This document shows, piece by piece, positions 42,816 to 51,582 of a stretch of 64,000 nucleotides of DNA. The notes under the pieces are model-generated. The model saw nothing but the letters and a program-made list of their open reading frames with translations, had not been told where the DNA came from and did not search any database. Numbering within the stretch: position 1 is the stretch's first letter; each line of letters starts with the position of its first letter. This DNA comes from Maricurvus nonylphenolicus (lineage in GTDB: Bacteria > Pseudomonadota > Gammaproteobacteria > Pseudomonadales > Cellvibrionaceae), in contig NZ_AP031498.1 in NCBI RefSeq assembly GCF_042854845.1, positions 1,488,001 through 1,552,000 of the forward strand, in the 5' to 3' direction. Position numbers and translations under genes: made by a program.

Positions 42816-44369
42816 GTGTTAGTGCATCATTATTTAGATTTTTATGCTCGCTCTTTTCCTGATAATGCATGCATAAGTCAAAATGGCAGGACCTTAACCT
42901 TCAAAGGATTGAGTGAATACAGTAATCGTTTAGCAAGCGGTCTTGTTTCCTTGGGTGTTATACCTGGGCAGCGTGTTGCGGTACTGGGATCGAATAGCAT
43001 GGAACATGCCGTAGTTTATATGGCGGCCAGTAAGTCGGGGGCAGTAGCTGTTCCGCTGAACTATCGATTGGCACCATCTGAATTGGCCTACGTGATCAAT
43101 GACGCAGACACTCAGGTGCTTATTGTTCTCGAAAGCGCACAAGAGATCTTGTCGGAGTTGCGCGATAAGCTATCTTCTGAAGTTGTCGTGGTCAGTCATG
43201 ATGCTGAGGATACTCTGCACTGGGATAGCTGGCTTGATCAATTTAGTGATTCTTCTTTTGATATTGATTTGGATATTAATGCCCCATTTCTACAATTGTA
43301 TACAAGCGGTACTACAGGAAAACCAAAAGGCGTTGTTTCTTCTCATTTTAATATGATTCAGATGTGGTCGCTAAATACCATGATGCCTCCGCATCGGCCT
43401 CATATTGGTTCCGCAACAATCGCGGTTGCTCCTTTTTTTCATATCGGTGGTGCGGGAACTTTATTGCAAGGAGTTCTTAATGGCCAGTGCACTATTGTGC
43501 ACGAGAATTTTGATCCCGTAAAACTCATAGATGATATAGAAAACCATCCGGTTGATAAGATATTTTTGGTGCCTGCGATGTTGATGTTTATTCTGCAGAT
43601 GCCAGATATTAATAATCGAGATTTTAGTCGAATTAAACAAGTTGCTTATGGCGCGTCACCTATTTCGGAAGGCTTACTTAAACAGGCTATTGAGGTCTTT
43701 CAATGTGAATTTGTTCAACTGTATGGTATGACCGAGACAACGGGATGCGCGACTATTTTGTCTGAGCATGATCATTCCAAAGCATTGCAAGATGATCCTG
43801 GTTTATTGCGCTCATGTGGTCGACCTGCATTGGGTGTGAAGATCAAAATAATGGATCAAAACGAGTGTGAAGTACCACCCGGTGAGGTGGGGGAAATCTG
43901 GATTAAGTCAGATACAAATATGCTGTATTACTACAACTTACCTGAAGCTACTGCAGCGACGATGGTGGATGGCTGGGTGAAGACCGGTGATGCGGGCTGT
44001 ATCGATGAAGATGGGTATCTATTCTTAAAAGATCGAATCAAAGATATGGTTGTCAGCGGGGGTGAAAATATCTATCCAGCTGAAGTAGAAAACGCCTTGC
44101 TGAAACATGAGTCTATTGAAGAGCTTGCCGTTATTGGTATTCCTGATGAAAAGTTTGGTGAGGCATTGTTGGCAGTTGCTGTTCTTAAGGCAGGAAAAGA
44201 GCTGTCAATTGAGGAATTGATTGAGTTTAGTCGAGACAAAATTGGTGGCTATAAAATTCCAAGAAAATTAATCGTAGTGGATTCTCTTCCTAGAAATGCT
44301 ACAGGTAAAGTACTTAAAAATGTATTACGAGAACCATACTGGAAAGATAAGTCTCGTAATGTGGGTTAG
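42816..44369 (+). CDS. AMP-forming acyl-CoA ligase, class I adenylate-forming enzyme
   Basis: 517 residues. The ATP-binding P-loop TSGTTGKPKGVVSSH is near 170, the core YGMTETTG near 305, KTGDAG near 388, KDMVVSGGENIYPAEVENALL near 407-427, and the catalytic TGK lysine is in NATGKVLKNVLREP at the end. It activates a carboxylic acid to an acyl-CoA with ATP. The start is GTG, with AGGAG six bases upstream. It is the head of a tight gene run through 44415, 45277, 46081 and 46810. Substrate unknown, probably a ring- or side-chain acid of the island's substrate. Confidence 0.9.
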   Translation: MLVHHYLDFYARSFPDNACISQNGRTLTFKGLSEYSNRLASGLVSLGVIPGQRVAVLGSNSMEHAVVYMAASKSGAVAVPLNYRLAPSELAYVINDADTQVLIVLESAQEILSELRDKLSSEVVVVSHDAEDTLHWDSWLDQFSDSSFDIDLDINAPFLQLYTSGTTGKPKGVVSSHFNMIQMWSLNTMMPPHRPHIGSATIAVAPFFHIGGAGTLLQGVLNGQCTIVHENFDPVKLIDDIENHPVDKIFLVPAMLMFILQMPDINNRDFSRIKQVAYGASPISEGLLKQAIEVFQCEFVQLYGMTETTGCATILSEHDHSKALQDDPGLLRSCGRPALGVKIKIMDQNECEVPPGEVGEIWIKSDTNMLYYYNLPEATAATMVDGWVKTGDAGCIDEDGYLFLKDRIKDMVVSGGENIYPAEVENALLKHESIEELAVIGIPDEKFGEALLAVAVLKAGKELSIEELIEFSRDKIGGYKIPRKLIVVDSLPRNATGKVLKNVLREPYWKDKSRNVG

Positions 44370-44414
44370 CCATTATAAAAACTACATGGTATCTGTTCGT
44401 AACAGGAGTGTTTG

Positions 44415-45239
44415 ATGAAAGTTGAAAATCATTTTGTGGGTGATGTGTTTGCGCGTCGTTATACGACTGATCAGCCAAGATATGCATTGGTGATTTCTCA
44501 TGGGATCGGTGGCCATGGCGGCATCTATGACAAGTTTTGTTCTTTTCATGCGCAGCGTGGTGTAGATATCTGGGCTTATGATGCCCCTGGCCATGGTAAA
44601 TCAACACCTAATAGACCACGAGGCACATTTACGATTGAGGAGTGGGCACAGGCGAGTCGTGATTTGTCTGAACATGTGAAGGAAATGACTGGTTTGCCAG
44701 TGTTTACCTTGGGTTCTAGTTATGGTGTTGCAGCGGCTATTTCGGCACGAGATCATGTGGCGATTGAAGGTGTTATATGTATGGGATCAATTGCCGTGCC
44801 AGGTAGCGCCATCGTTGCTTCGATGACTGAATTTTGGCGCAGCGATGCGATTCAAAAAGTGATAGAGCAAGTAGGTCGTGCAGCGCGTTTGGATATTGAT
44901 AAGTTAATTGATTTCGATGAAGACTATGGTCAAAAAGGCGCAAAAGAAATCAAGCTGAAGGATTCCTACAATACATGGAGTTACGATCTGGCTTCTTGGG
45001 TTTCGTTCTTCAATTATGAGCCGCCTCAACCATTAGGTGAGAATGCCAAACCTATTCTTTATGCCTATGGATCCGATGATCCGAATTTCCCTGAAGGGGC
45101 AGTCGAGATGGTTGCTAGTGAAATTAGCGGTCCAGTAACTATTAAACGTTTTGAAGACGCAGGCCATCAGTTAATGATGTTCAATACCGAGGAATTCTCT
45201 AACAGTGTTGACGAGTTCTGTTTGTCGATAATTGCATAG
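44415..45239 (+). CDS. Alpha/beta hydrolase, monoacylglycerol-lipase-like
   Basis: 274 residues. Fold features are ALVISHGIGGHGGIYDKF near 20 (oxyanion hole), DAPGHGKS near 55, the nucleophile elbow TLGSSYGVAAAIS near 97, the acid region YAYGSDDP near 217, and the catalytic His in GHQLMMF near 255. AGGAG precedes ATG 44415. It may hydrolyse an ester or a ring-cleavage product, which would match dioxygenase-fold genes in the same island, but meta-cleavage hydrolase identity is not shown. Its end overlaps the open frame of the next gene. Confidence 0.85.
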   Translation: MKVENHFVGDVFARRYTTDQPRYALVISHGIGGHGGIYDKFCSFHAQRGVDIWAYDAPGHGKSTPNRPRGTFTIEEWAQASRDLSEHVKEMTGLPVFTLGSSYGVAAAISARDHVAIEGVICMGSIAVPGSAIVASMTEFWRSDAIQKVIEQVGRAARLDIDKLIDFDEDYGQKGAKEIKLKDSYNTWSYDLASWVSFFNYEPPQPLGENAKPILYAYGSDDPNFPEGAVEMVASEISGPVTIKRFEDAGHQLMMFNTEEFSNSVDEFCLSIIA

Positions 45240-45276
45240 CGATGACTTGAGATCGAAACTTTTTAGGAACATAGAT

Positions 45277-45939
45277 ATGCTTGTTACAGAGGCAGTTAGA
45301 TCGCGTACTTCAGTACGCCAATTTCTTGAAGCTCCCATTCCTGATGATGTGATGAGAGAGATATTTAATGCTGCTCAGATGTCTCCATCCAACTGTAATA
45401 CTCAGCCATGGAAAACCTATGTAGTTTCTGGTGAGAAAAAGAAGGCGCTCAGTGCTCATTTGCTCGAGGCTGTTATGAGTGGTAATCCGCCGAATCCAGA
45501 CTTTGACTGGACTGTTGATTACAAGGGTGAGCATAGGGATCGTCAAATAGGTGCGGCTTTCTCACTTTACAATACGTTGGGTATTGATCGGGAAGATCGT
45601 CAAGCTAGAGGGGTGACGATGCTTCGAAATTGGGAGTTTTTTGGTGCACCCCACGCTGTATTTTTCACCATGGAAAAATATCTTGGCATTATGGGGGCCG
45701 TAGACCTGGGTATTTATGCTCAGACGCTAGCGCTTATCTTAAGAGAAAACGGCATGGGGTGTTGTTTCCAGGGGGCGTTGGGCCAATACCCTGATCCCGT
45801 TAGGGAAGTGCTGGGATTAAGTGATGATCAAGGGGTTTTGTTTGGGATGTCTATTGGCTATCCAGACCTTAACGCCAAGATCAACGCTGCGCGTACTGAT
45901 AGAGAAAATGTTGAAACCGCAGTTAATTTTGTCAGTTGA
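45277..45939 (+). CDS. Nitroreductase-family FMN oxidoreductase
   Basis: 220 residues. FMN-binding RSRTSVRQFLEAPIPDDVMREIFNAAQMSPSNCNTQPWKTYVVSG at the N terminus, and the C-terminal GVLFGMSIGYPD with a final NAARTDRENVE. The family reduces nitro groups, quinones, enones or flavins with NAD(P)H. AGGA lies nine bases before ATG 45277; the 45232 frame start lies inside the preceding gene. It is within the catabolic run, so it may reduce a ring or an enone intermediate rather than a nitro compound. Confidence 0.88.
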   Translation: MLVTEAVRSRTSVRQFLEAPIPDDVMREIFNAAQMSPSNCNTQPWKTYVVSGEKKKALSAHLLEAVMSGNPPNPDFDWTVDYKGEHRDRQIGAAFSLYNTLGIDREDRQARGVTMLRNWEFFGAPHAVFFTMEKYLGIMGAVDLGIYAQTLALILRENGMGCCFQGALGQYPDPVREVLGLSDDQGVLFGMSIGYPDLNAKINAARTDRENVETAVNFVS

Positions 45940-46080
45940 CTGTGGATGATTATAGCCATGGCGTATTGAAGCTTTGCTAGCAATTTGGTTTTGCTGGAAG
46001 GGAGCTCAATATTCATAAGGCGTTGTTTGAGATATTCAAAGTATTTCCTATCGATAATAAAGAAGATAAAGGAGCTAGTG

Positions 46081-46737
46081 ATGAAACTGTTCGGGGTTTA
46101 TTTGTCGCCTTTCTCTGTTCGTATCATGATGCAGTTGGATCGTAAGGGCATTGGTTATGATTTGATCATGCCGCCTGGTGGATTGCATTCTGATGAGTAC
46201 GGTGAAATCAATTACATGCAACGTGTACCGACATTAGAGTTGGATAATGGCGAGCGTATGTTTGAGTCTGGCGTGATGGCTGAGTACATAGAGTCAGCGT
46301 TTCCAGGGGATTCACTGATTGGTTCGACGCCTTTGGAGGCATCAAGAATTCGTTTGGTGATGCGTCTAGCCGATTTGTATTTACTGCACGCTTTTTTGCC
46401 CATTGTTGATGAGCTTTCTGAAGGTCGGGTTGACTCCGACGTTGTCAACAAGTGCATGGCTCACGGCATGCGGGGTTTGAAAGATATCGATAACACAATG
46501 CAACATTATAATTTTGAAGCTAAAAATGATGTCGATCTCGCAGATTGCACCCTTGTTCCAGCGCTTACTGCAATGGAAGCGCTCATGGTGGCCTTTGGTC
46601 GACAAGATTTTCTGAGTGATTTCCCTAAGGTGAATGAATACTGGTCGGATATTCAGAACTATGATTTTCCTTCATTTTATGTTGCTAAAGCCCGAGAGGC
46701 GATTAAATTCAGGCAGGAAACTGGCGGGTCAATGTAG
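46081..46737 (+). CDS. Glutathione S-transferase 1
   Basis: 218 residues. The N-terminal thioredoxin fold begins KLFGVYLSPFSVRIMMQLDRKGIGYDLIMPPGG, with VPTLELDNGERMFESGVMAEYIE holding the cis-Pro and the Glu-Ser glutathione site; the C-terminal helical domain carries DLADCTLVPALTAMEAL. AAGGAG precedes ATG 46081; the upstream open frame from 45985 has no ribosome site. GSTs in ring-degrading clusters do isomerisation, dehalogenation or ether cleavage. Ser in place of the usual Tyr/Cys in the active-site start suggests a beta- or zeta-like class. Confidence 0.85.
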   Translation: MKLFGVYLSPFSVRIMMQLDRKGIGYDLIMPPGGLHSDEYGEINYMQRVPTLELDNGERMFESGVMAEYIESAFPGDSLIGSTPLEASRIRLVMRLADLYLLHAFLPIVDELSEGRVDSDVVNKCMAHGMRGLKDIDNTMQHYNFEAKNDVDLADCTLVPALTAMEALMVAFGRQDFLSDFPKVNEYWSDIQNYDFPSFYVAKAREAIKFRQETGGSM

Positions 46738-46809
46738 TTGATAAACCTGAAAGACTAGATGTGTTTAAGATTGATAATTACATAGCGTAAATAGTATAGG
46801 GTGTATGAA

Positions 46810-47469
46810 ATGGCAAAAGTTCTGTATTTAGAAGCAAGTCCACGTGGGGATTCCTCTTATTCTTCTCGAGTAGCTAAGGAATTTCTAAAAGCTTATCAGG
46901 CTAAAAATCCTGAGGATGAAGTTGAAGTTCTGTCATTGTTTGATGCAGATCTTCCGACGTTCTCGGCTCAAGGTGCGAATCAGAAAATGGAGAACATTAT
47001 CAACCTGGTTAGTGGGGGTAAGGGGTTGGAGGCCGAAGGTGAATGGGCCGGTGTTATTCGTGAAAGCGATAGGCTAAAAAGTGCTGATAAAGTTGTTCTT
47101 TCATCTCCTATGTGGAATTTCTCCATTCCTTATCGACTCAAGCATTGGATCGATGTAGTTACTCAACCTGGTGTTACCTTTGTTGTTGATGTTGTCGATG
47201 ATGCGCCTGTTTATACCGGATTAGTTACCGACAAACCTTTACAAATGATTCTGGCGAGCGGAAGCCCCTATGAAATGCGTTTCCCTCGTGAAACCGATGG
47301 GACAAAAACTGACTTTCAGCGAGCGTACTTGGAGCATGCCTTCAGATTTATGGGTTTTTCTGATATGCGCTTGATTAAAGTTCAGCCTACCGGGATTCCG
47401 GGACCAGACCTTGAAGCCGCGGTAGTATCCAGTGAAGCACATGCGCGTGAAGCCGCGTTGATGTTTTAA
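46810..47469 (+). CDS. FMN-dependent NADH-azoreductase (AzoR/quinone reductase family)
   Basis: 219 residues. AKVLYLEASPRGDSSYSSRVAKEFLKAYQ with the FMN phosphate loop, SSPMWNFSIPYRLKHWIDVVTQPGVTFVVD near 98-130 as in AzoR (PMYNFNIP), and SGSPYEMRFP near 155. The enzyme reduces quinones and azo bonds by two electrons. It is in line with the glutathione transferase and nitroreductase genes, consistent with detoxification of quinones or reductive ring steps. Start 46810 (GGGTG upstream); the GTG at 46801 is an alternative. Confidence 0.88.
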   Translation: MAKVLYLEASPRGDSSYSSRVAKEFLKAYQAKNPEDEVEVLSLFDADLPTFSAQGANQKMENIINLVSGGKGLEAEGEWAGVIRESDRLKSADKVVLSSPMWNFSIPYRLKHWIDVVTQPGVTFVVDVVDDAPVYTGLVTDKPLQMILASGSPYEMRFPRETDGTKTDFQRAYLEHAFRFMGFSDMRLIKVQPTGIPGPDLEAAVVSSEAHAREAALMF

Positions 47470-47549
47470 GTCTGTTTTGAACCTTTTTTGAGTTTTAGAC
47501 TTAATTGGCAGTTGTTGGCCAATATTTACCCACAGATTGAGGTGTATCT

Positions 47550-48074
47550 ATGTTAGAGCTTATTCAGTCAACTCTGGGACCCTATTACTTAACGATTAAG
47601 TGGGTTCACTTATTCTTTGCCATCACCTGGATTATGAGTGTTGCAGGTGCTTATTCATATTTTCTTGTACCGGTTGTTCAGCAGTGGCGAAAGAATCCGC
47701 ATGATGAAGGAGCGATACGGATGAGAAATTGGGCATTCGAACGCTTTGATCAGGCCGTGGTGTATGAACATACGGCCTTTCCGATGTTTTTAATTACAGG
47801 CATTCTGCTGGTTTTAGTTGGCGGATGGACAACCAGTGCAGGCTGGCTGGTGTTGAAGCTGTCGATTGTCTTTGTTGTAATTTTGCCAATGGAAGCGGTT
47901 GATTATTACATCTCCCACTTCGGAGGTAATAAGCGTCGAATGAGGGATCGAGGAGATGACGTTGCTTACGAAAAGGCGATACATCATCACTGGTGGTTTT
48001 TCCTTGTTACAAGCCCACCGGTTGCTGTGTTTGCTTTAATTATTACTTATTTGGCTGTACTCAAGCCGTTTTAA
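47550..48074 (+). CDS. Inner-membrane protein with four helices and conserved His residues
   Basis: 174 residues with membrane segments at about 15-35 (KWVHLFFAITWIMSVAGAYSYF), 75-92 (AFPMFLITGILLVLVGGW), 95-115 (GWLVLKLSIVFVVILP) and 150-170 (PPVAVFALIITYLAVL). Histidines in WVHLFF, YEHTAF and HHHWWF lie near membrane faces, as in heme or copper membrane proteins of the CopD/HemJ kind. I cannot name the family. It directly precedes another small membrane gene, so the two may form one complex that passes electrons from the reductive enzymes. Confidence 0.72.
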   Translation: MLELIQSTLGPYYLTIKWVHLFFAITWIMSVAGAYSYFLVPVVQQWRKNPHDEGAIRMRNWAFERFDQAVVYEHTAFPMFLITGILLVLVGGWTTSAGWLVLKLSIVFVVILPMEAVDYYISHFGGNKRRMRDRGDDVAYEKAIHHHWWFFLVTSPPVAVFALIITYLAVLKPF

Positions 48075-48097
48075 TCTTCAAGTATAATTAACCTGAG

Positions 48098-48409
48098 ATG
48101 ATAGAAATGAATACAGAATTTAATGGCCACTCCAAGCTGTATCGAAAAGTTTCAATTCTTATGTCATTGTATACATGCATAAGTATATATCTGCTTTTCT
48201 CTTTAACACTTTATTTCTTCGAAGGTAAAGTGTGGATGTTTTCAGCTGAGATGTTGGCAGGGGTTGTTGTCTTTACCGCAGCTTACGCTGTTTTCCATAA
48301 GTGGCTAATGGATCGTTTAGATAAACCCAAAGATAAGGCTTGGAATTGGGAGGGGGTGTCTACGGAAGTTAAACTGCCCGAAACCATACAGCATCAACGC
48401 TTCGGATAG
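48098..48409 (+). CDS. Small two-helix membrane protein
   Basis: About 103 residues (MIEMNTEF start; MNTEF 3 codons later possible), helices at about 18-40 (SILMSLYTCISIYLLFSLTLYF) and 48-66 (FSAEMLAGVVVFTAAYAVF), then a charged tail WLMDRLDKPKDKAWNWEG. It follows the four-helix membrane gene by 23 bp. No family is recognised; a companion subunit is suggested by position. Confidence 0.65.
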   Translation: MIEMNTEFNGHSKLYRKVSILMSLYTCISIYLLFSLTLYFFEGKVWMFSAEMLAGVVVFTAAYAVFHKWLMDRLDKPKDKAWNWEGVSTEVKLPETIQHQRFG

Positions 48410-48417
48410 CCATCATA

Positions 48418-49176
48418 TTACTTGATTGTAGGCATCTTGTTTATGGGAACAGGGAACTTTGATAGTTGTTGATCTAATTGTTGTGCGTAGCGTTGGGCTT
48501 TTTTTTCCCCTAAGCTGGAATTAGAAAAACACATGTGTACTTGAAAGCTATGGAATGGGTATACGGGCTTTAGCTTAATACCTCTTTCGTTTCTCCAATG
48601 TTCTGTTGTATCAGGTGTTGAGAGTATAAGTTGGGATCTTCCAGCAACGAGCATCTTTAGGGCTTCGTCCGGGTTTTTATGTGTTGTTATTTGTTTCCTG
48701 CTAAACGTCGGAAAATATTCATGAATATCAACTAATCGTGAGAATGCCATATTGAGATGAGAAAGGTCGTGAATATCCTCTGTGAAAGGAATATCAGAGT
48801 CGTCTAGTGTGTACAAGTAAGCATCACTTCCACCATAAGGATATTGAGTACAGGACAAGCTTTCAGGCATTGGCATAACTTCAATACGATCGCTTTGAAT
48901 TAGGGGGCCTGCATCAATAGTGCCTTTTATCATCTCGGCTGCGACGCGGACGATATTCTCAAAAGGGACAATTTCTGGAGTTAAACCGATCATTCCATGA
49001 ATTATTTTCTGGGTTTCAAACTCTCTGCCAACAACTTTTCCTGTGTCTTTATCTTTATATAGCCAGGGTGGATTCCCTAGAGGAATGCCTACCCTTATAG
49101 ATCGTTCACCTTCAGTAGCAAAGCAATCACTGATAAGGAATAAAATTACTATTTGAAGCAATATCTTAAGATTCAA
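48418..49176 (-). CDS. Periplasmic solute-binding protein-like (SBP_bac_3), orphan
   Basis: 252 residues with a signal peptide (ILLQIVILFLISDCFA) and a Venus-flytrap SBP_bac_3-type beginning: RSIRVGIPLGNPPWLYKDKDTGKVVGREFETQKII, then AAEMIKGTIDAGPLIQ and TRIEVMP-like residues. No ABC permease or ATPase is beside it, so it may be a sensor component or an orphan binding protein. It starts with TTG at 49176, with AAGG eight bases upstream. It is convergent with the small membrane gene, 8 bp apart. Confidence 0.75.
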   Translation of the reverse strand: MNLKILLQIVILFLISDCFATEGERSIRVGIPLGNPPWLYKDKDTGKVVGREFETQKIIHGMIGLTPEIVPFENIVRVAAEMIKGTIDAGPLIQSDRIEVMPMPESLSCTQYPYGGSDAYLYTLDDSDIPFTEDIHDLSHLNMAFSRLVDIHEYFPTFSRKQITTHKNPDEALKMLVAGRSQLILSTPDTTEHWRNERGIKLKPVYPFHSFQVHMCFSNSSLGEKKAQRYAQQLDQQLSKFPVPINKMPTIK

Positions 49177-49382
49177 AATATTAGCCTTTTCTTTACTAGG
49201 ATCTAAGCGCTATAAGGCTTTGCGGTTTAATACCTTATTGATCTATATGTTCGTCTGTAATACAGGAACGACTGTGTCTTTCGCAGATACTCTTACCGCT
49301 TGCTTAATATTGTAGATGATAAGGCGATTTTAGTGTGCTTACTCCTTTGATTAACAATAATGACAATGTACAAGGACTTTTA

Positions 49383-50228
49383 ATGATTACCATCTACGGT
49401 TGTGCTGCACCTAATCCTAAAAAAATATCTATTTTTATGGAAGAAGCAGGGTTGGAATATGAATACGTAAGTATGAGTGTTCACGAGCTCGACCAGAAAA
49501 AGCCAGAATTCTTAGCCATAAACCCTAACGGCCGTTTTCCCGCCATTATCGATCATGACGCAGAGGGCGGACCTTTAACGGTTTGGGAAAGTGGCGCAAT
49601 ATTGACCTATCTCGCTGAAAAAACAGGTAAGTTTTTACCTAAAGATGGCCATGGCCGCTACGAAACCTTGCAATGGGTTTACTGGCAAGTAAGTCATGCT
49701 CCTTATTTGGGGAATGCTCATTATTACCGTTTATTTACCCCAAAACCTCGCCGCTTGGAAATTAAGCGCTTTACCAACGAATCTGCTCGTCTTTATCGCT
49801 TAATGAACAAACATCTTGAAGAGCGACAATGGTTCGCTGCGGGTGAATTTACCATCGCTGATATTTCTATATATACATGGGTTCAATACCATGAGTGGCA
49901 AGGGCAGGATCTTGCAGACTTCCCTAACGTAGAAGCTTGGTTTAAGCGTATGGGCGAGCGGCCGGGGGTTCAAAAAGGCAGCAATGTACCTTACCCGATA
50001 TTTGAGTATAAGCCGTCGCCAAATCGGGACACGGAAGCGGTTAAAGCCGCAATCAAATACCGGTTAAGCCATCCTTCATGGGCCATACCTGCAGATAAAG
50101 AAGATCAAGCTATTGCAGGTACCTCACAGAAAGAATACGAGAAGGCCAAAAAGCGTTTACAGATGTTAGCCAAGATGCCGTGGCTATTTGACGTTTTAAG
50201 TATGTTAAGCCCTAGAAGGAAGAACTAA
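49383..50228 (+). CDS. Glutathione S-transferase 2, Ure2p/YfcG-like with C-terminal extension
   Basis: 281 residues. The thioredoxin-like part begins ITIYGCAAPNPKKISIFMEEAGLEYEYVSMSVHELDQKKPEFLAINPNGRFPAIIDHD with the Asn-Pro-Asn-Gly and the ESGAILTYLAEKTGKF motif, as in YfcG disulfide-bond oxidoreductases. The helical domain ends near 210, followed by about 60 extra basic residues. AAGGA precedes ATG 49383. The 3' end overlaps the convergent transporter gene by 4 bp. Confidence 0.85.
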   Translation: MITIYGCAAPNPKKISIFMEEAGLEYEYVSMSVHELDQKKPEFLAINPNGRFPAIIDHDAEGGPLTVWESGAILTYLAEKTGKFLPKDGHGRYETLQWVYWQVSHAPYLGNAHYYRLFTPKPRRLEIKRFTNESARLYRLMNKHLEERQWFAAGEFTIADISIYTWVQYHEWQGQDLADFPNVEAWFKRMGERPGVQKGSNVPYPIFEYKPSPNRDTEAVKAAIKYRLSHPSWAIPADKEDQAIAGTSQKEYEKAKKRLQMLAKMPWLFDVLSMLSPRRKN

Positions 50229-51571
50229 CCACTGCTCAGTATGAGTAGACTGGTTGCGAAGATAATACCTGTAACCAAAAATATCATGACGGTATATCCC
50301 ATGACTTGTCGAAGGTGAAGGCCTGCGATGGCAAGTAATGGGATAGTCCAAAAGGGCTGAATCATATTGCTCCACTGGTCGCCATAGGCAACTGCCATCA
50401 CGATAATCGAGTGGTCAACTCCCAGTGCTTGTGCGGCTTCAATAAAGATAGGGCCTTGAATTGCCCACTGTCCGCCACCGGATGGAATAAACATATTGAT
50501 TAGCCCGGCGGATAGAAACGCATTCAGCCCGAGTGTTTCGGCCGTGGAGAAGGAGGTAAACCAATCGGAAATAACAGTAACAAGACCGGTGCCGGACATA
50601 ATCCCCAGTGCGCCGGCATAAAACGGATATTGAATAATAATGGGGCCTATAGTGGCTCCGGCATTTTGGATAAGCTTCATATAATGCAGTGGAGATCGCG
50701 CTAATAACAATCCTGCGCTGACAAATGACCAGTTAACAATATCAAGGGTTAGAAAAAAACCTTTCTCGGCAAAACTTGCGGTCATGTAAGCTGCCAGCGC
50801 GAGCCCCATAGCGATACTTAACGCTCGCATATTCTCAAGCTTTTGCGCAACGGTCTCATTACGCTGTTGAGGTTCTAATGTGCTTTCTTGCTTCAAAAGC
50901 TCTGAACGGATCTCAATAATATCTTTTTTATCCGGATGCATCAGTGGGCATACAATGGTGATAGCCAAGAGGGCAATCAGCGCAATGATACCGTTTTCCA
51001 GGCTGAACACCGTTTCTGTAATAGGCATGACTCCCATAACAGCTTCTAAGGAGTGGCCAGGTGTTGCAACAAATAGTGCAGCGGATGAAGAATATCCCAT
51101 ATGCCAAATAACAAAACCCGCATAGGCTGAAGCGACCAGAAGAGGGTAATGAATCTTTATGCCACGGTTAGCACAGTGTATGGCGACATGGCGGGCGAGG
51201 GTTACACCAACAATAAGTCCCAGAGACCAGGCGATCAGTGAACCTACTCCAGCAGTGAAAGCCACTAATGCATAAGCAGCGGAAGCGCTTTTTGGTATAT
51301 TGCCCAGGCGTTCGAGCAGGCCATGCACTACATCTGTGTGAGCGAGAGCGTGTGCTGCTAGCAATGTTAGGCTCAGCTGAGCGGCAAACTTAAGTAACGC
51401 GGGTAGGCCATCACCCCAACTCATTAACGCTGTCGTTGCAGTCGCATCGGTGAGTGTTATGGATAGGATGAACGTTAAGACTGTAATTAAAATGGCAAAG
51501 ACAAAAGCGTCGGGATAGTAGCGCGTAATAAATACAGTGAAAGGCTTGATCAGTTGCTGGGCGATTTTCAT
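50225..51571 (-). CDS. AtoE-type short-chain fatty acid transporter
   Basis: 448 residues with about 10-12 membrane segments of the AtoE/short-chain fatty acid transporter family (PYFVFA-like N terminus: FTVFITRYYPDAFVFAILITVLTFILSITL). Motifs are MSWGDGLPALLKFAAQLSLTLLAAHALA near 48, GVGSLIAWSLGLIVGVTLAR near 110, NMFIPSGGGQWAIQGP near 355, and MVLAVAYGDQWSNMIQPFWTIPLLAIAGL-like residues near 390. The E. coli counterpart takes up acetoacetate and butyrate. It is the last gene of a three-gene operon with a dehydrogenase and an SDR, pointing to a short-chain acid as substrate. Confidence 0.9.
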   Translation of the reverse strand: MKIAQQLIKPFTVFITRYYPDAFVFAILITVLTFILSITLTDATATTALMSWGDGLPALLKFAAQLSLTLLAAHALAHTDVVHGLLERLGNIPKSASAAYALVAFTAGVGSLIAWSLGLIVGVTLARHVAIHCANRGIKIHYPLLVASAYAGFVIWHMGYSSSAALFVATPGHSLEAVMGVMPITETVFSLENGIIALIALLAITIVCPLMHPDKKDIIEIRSELLKQESTLEPQQRNETVAQKLENMRALSIAMGLALAAYMTASFAEKGFFLTLDIVNWSFVSAGLLLARSPLHYMKLIQNAGATIGPIIIQYPFYAGALGIMSGTGLVTVISDWFTSFSTAETLGLNAFLSAGLINMFIPSGGGQWAIQGPIFIEAAQALGVDHSIIVMAVAYGDQWSNMIQPFWTIPLLAIAGLHLRQVMGYTVMIFLVTGIIFATSLLILSSG

Positions 51572-51582
51572 ATTTTACATTG

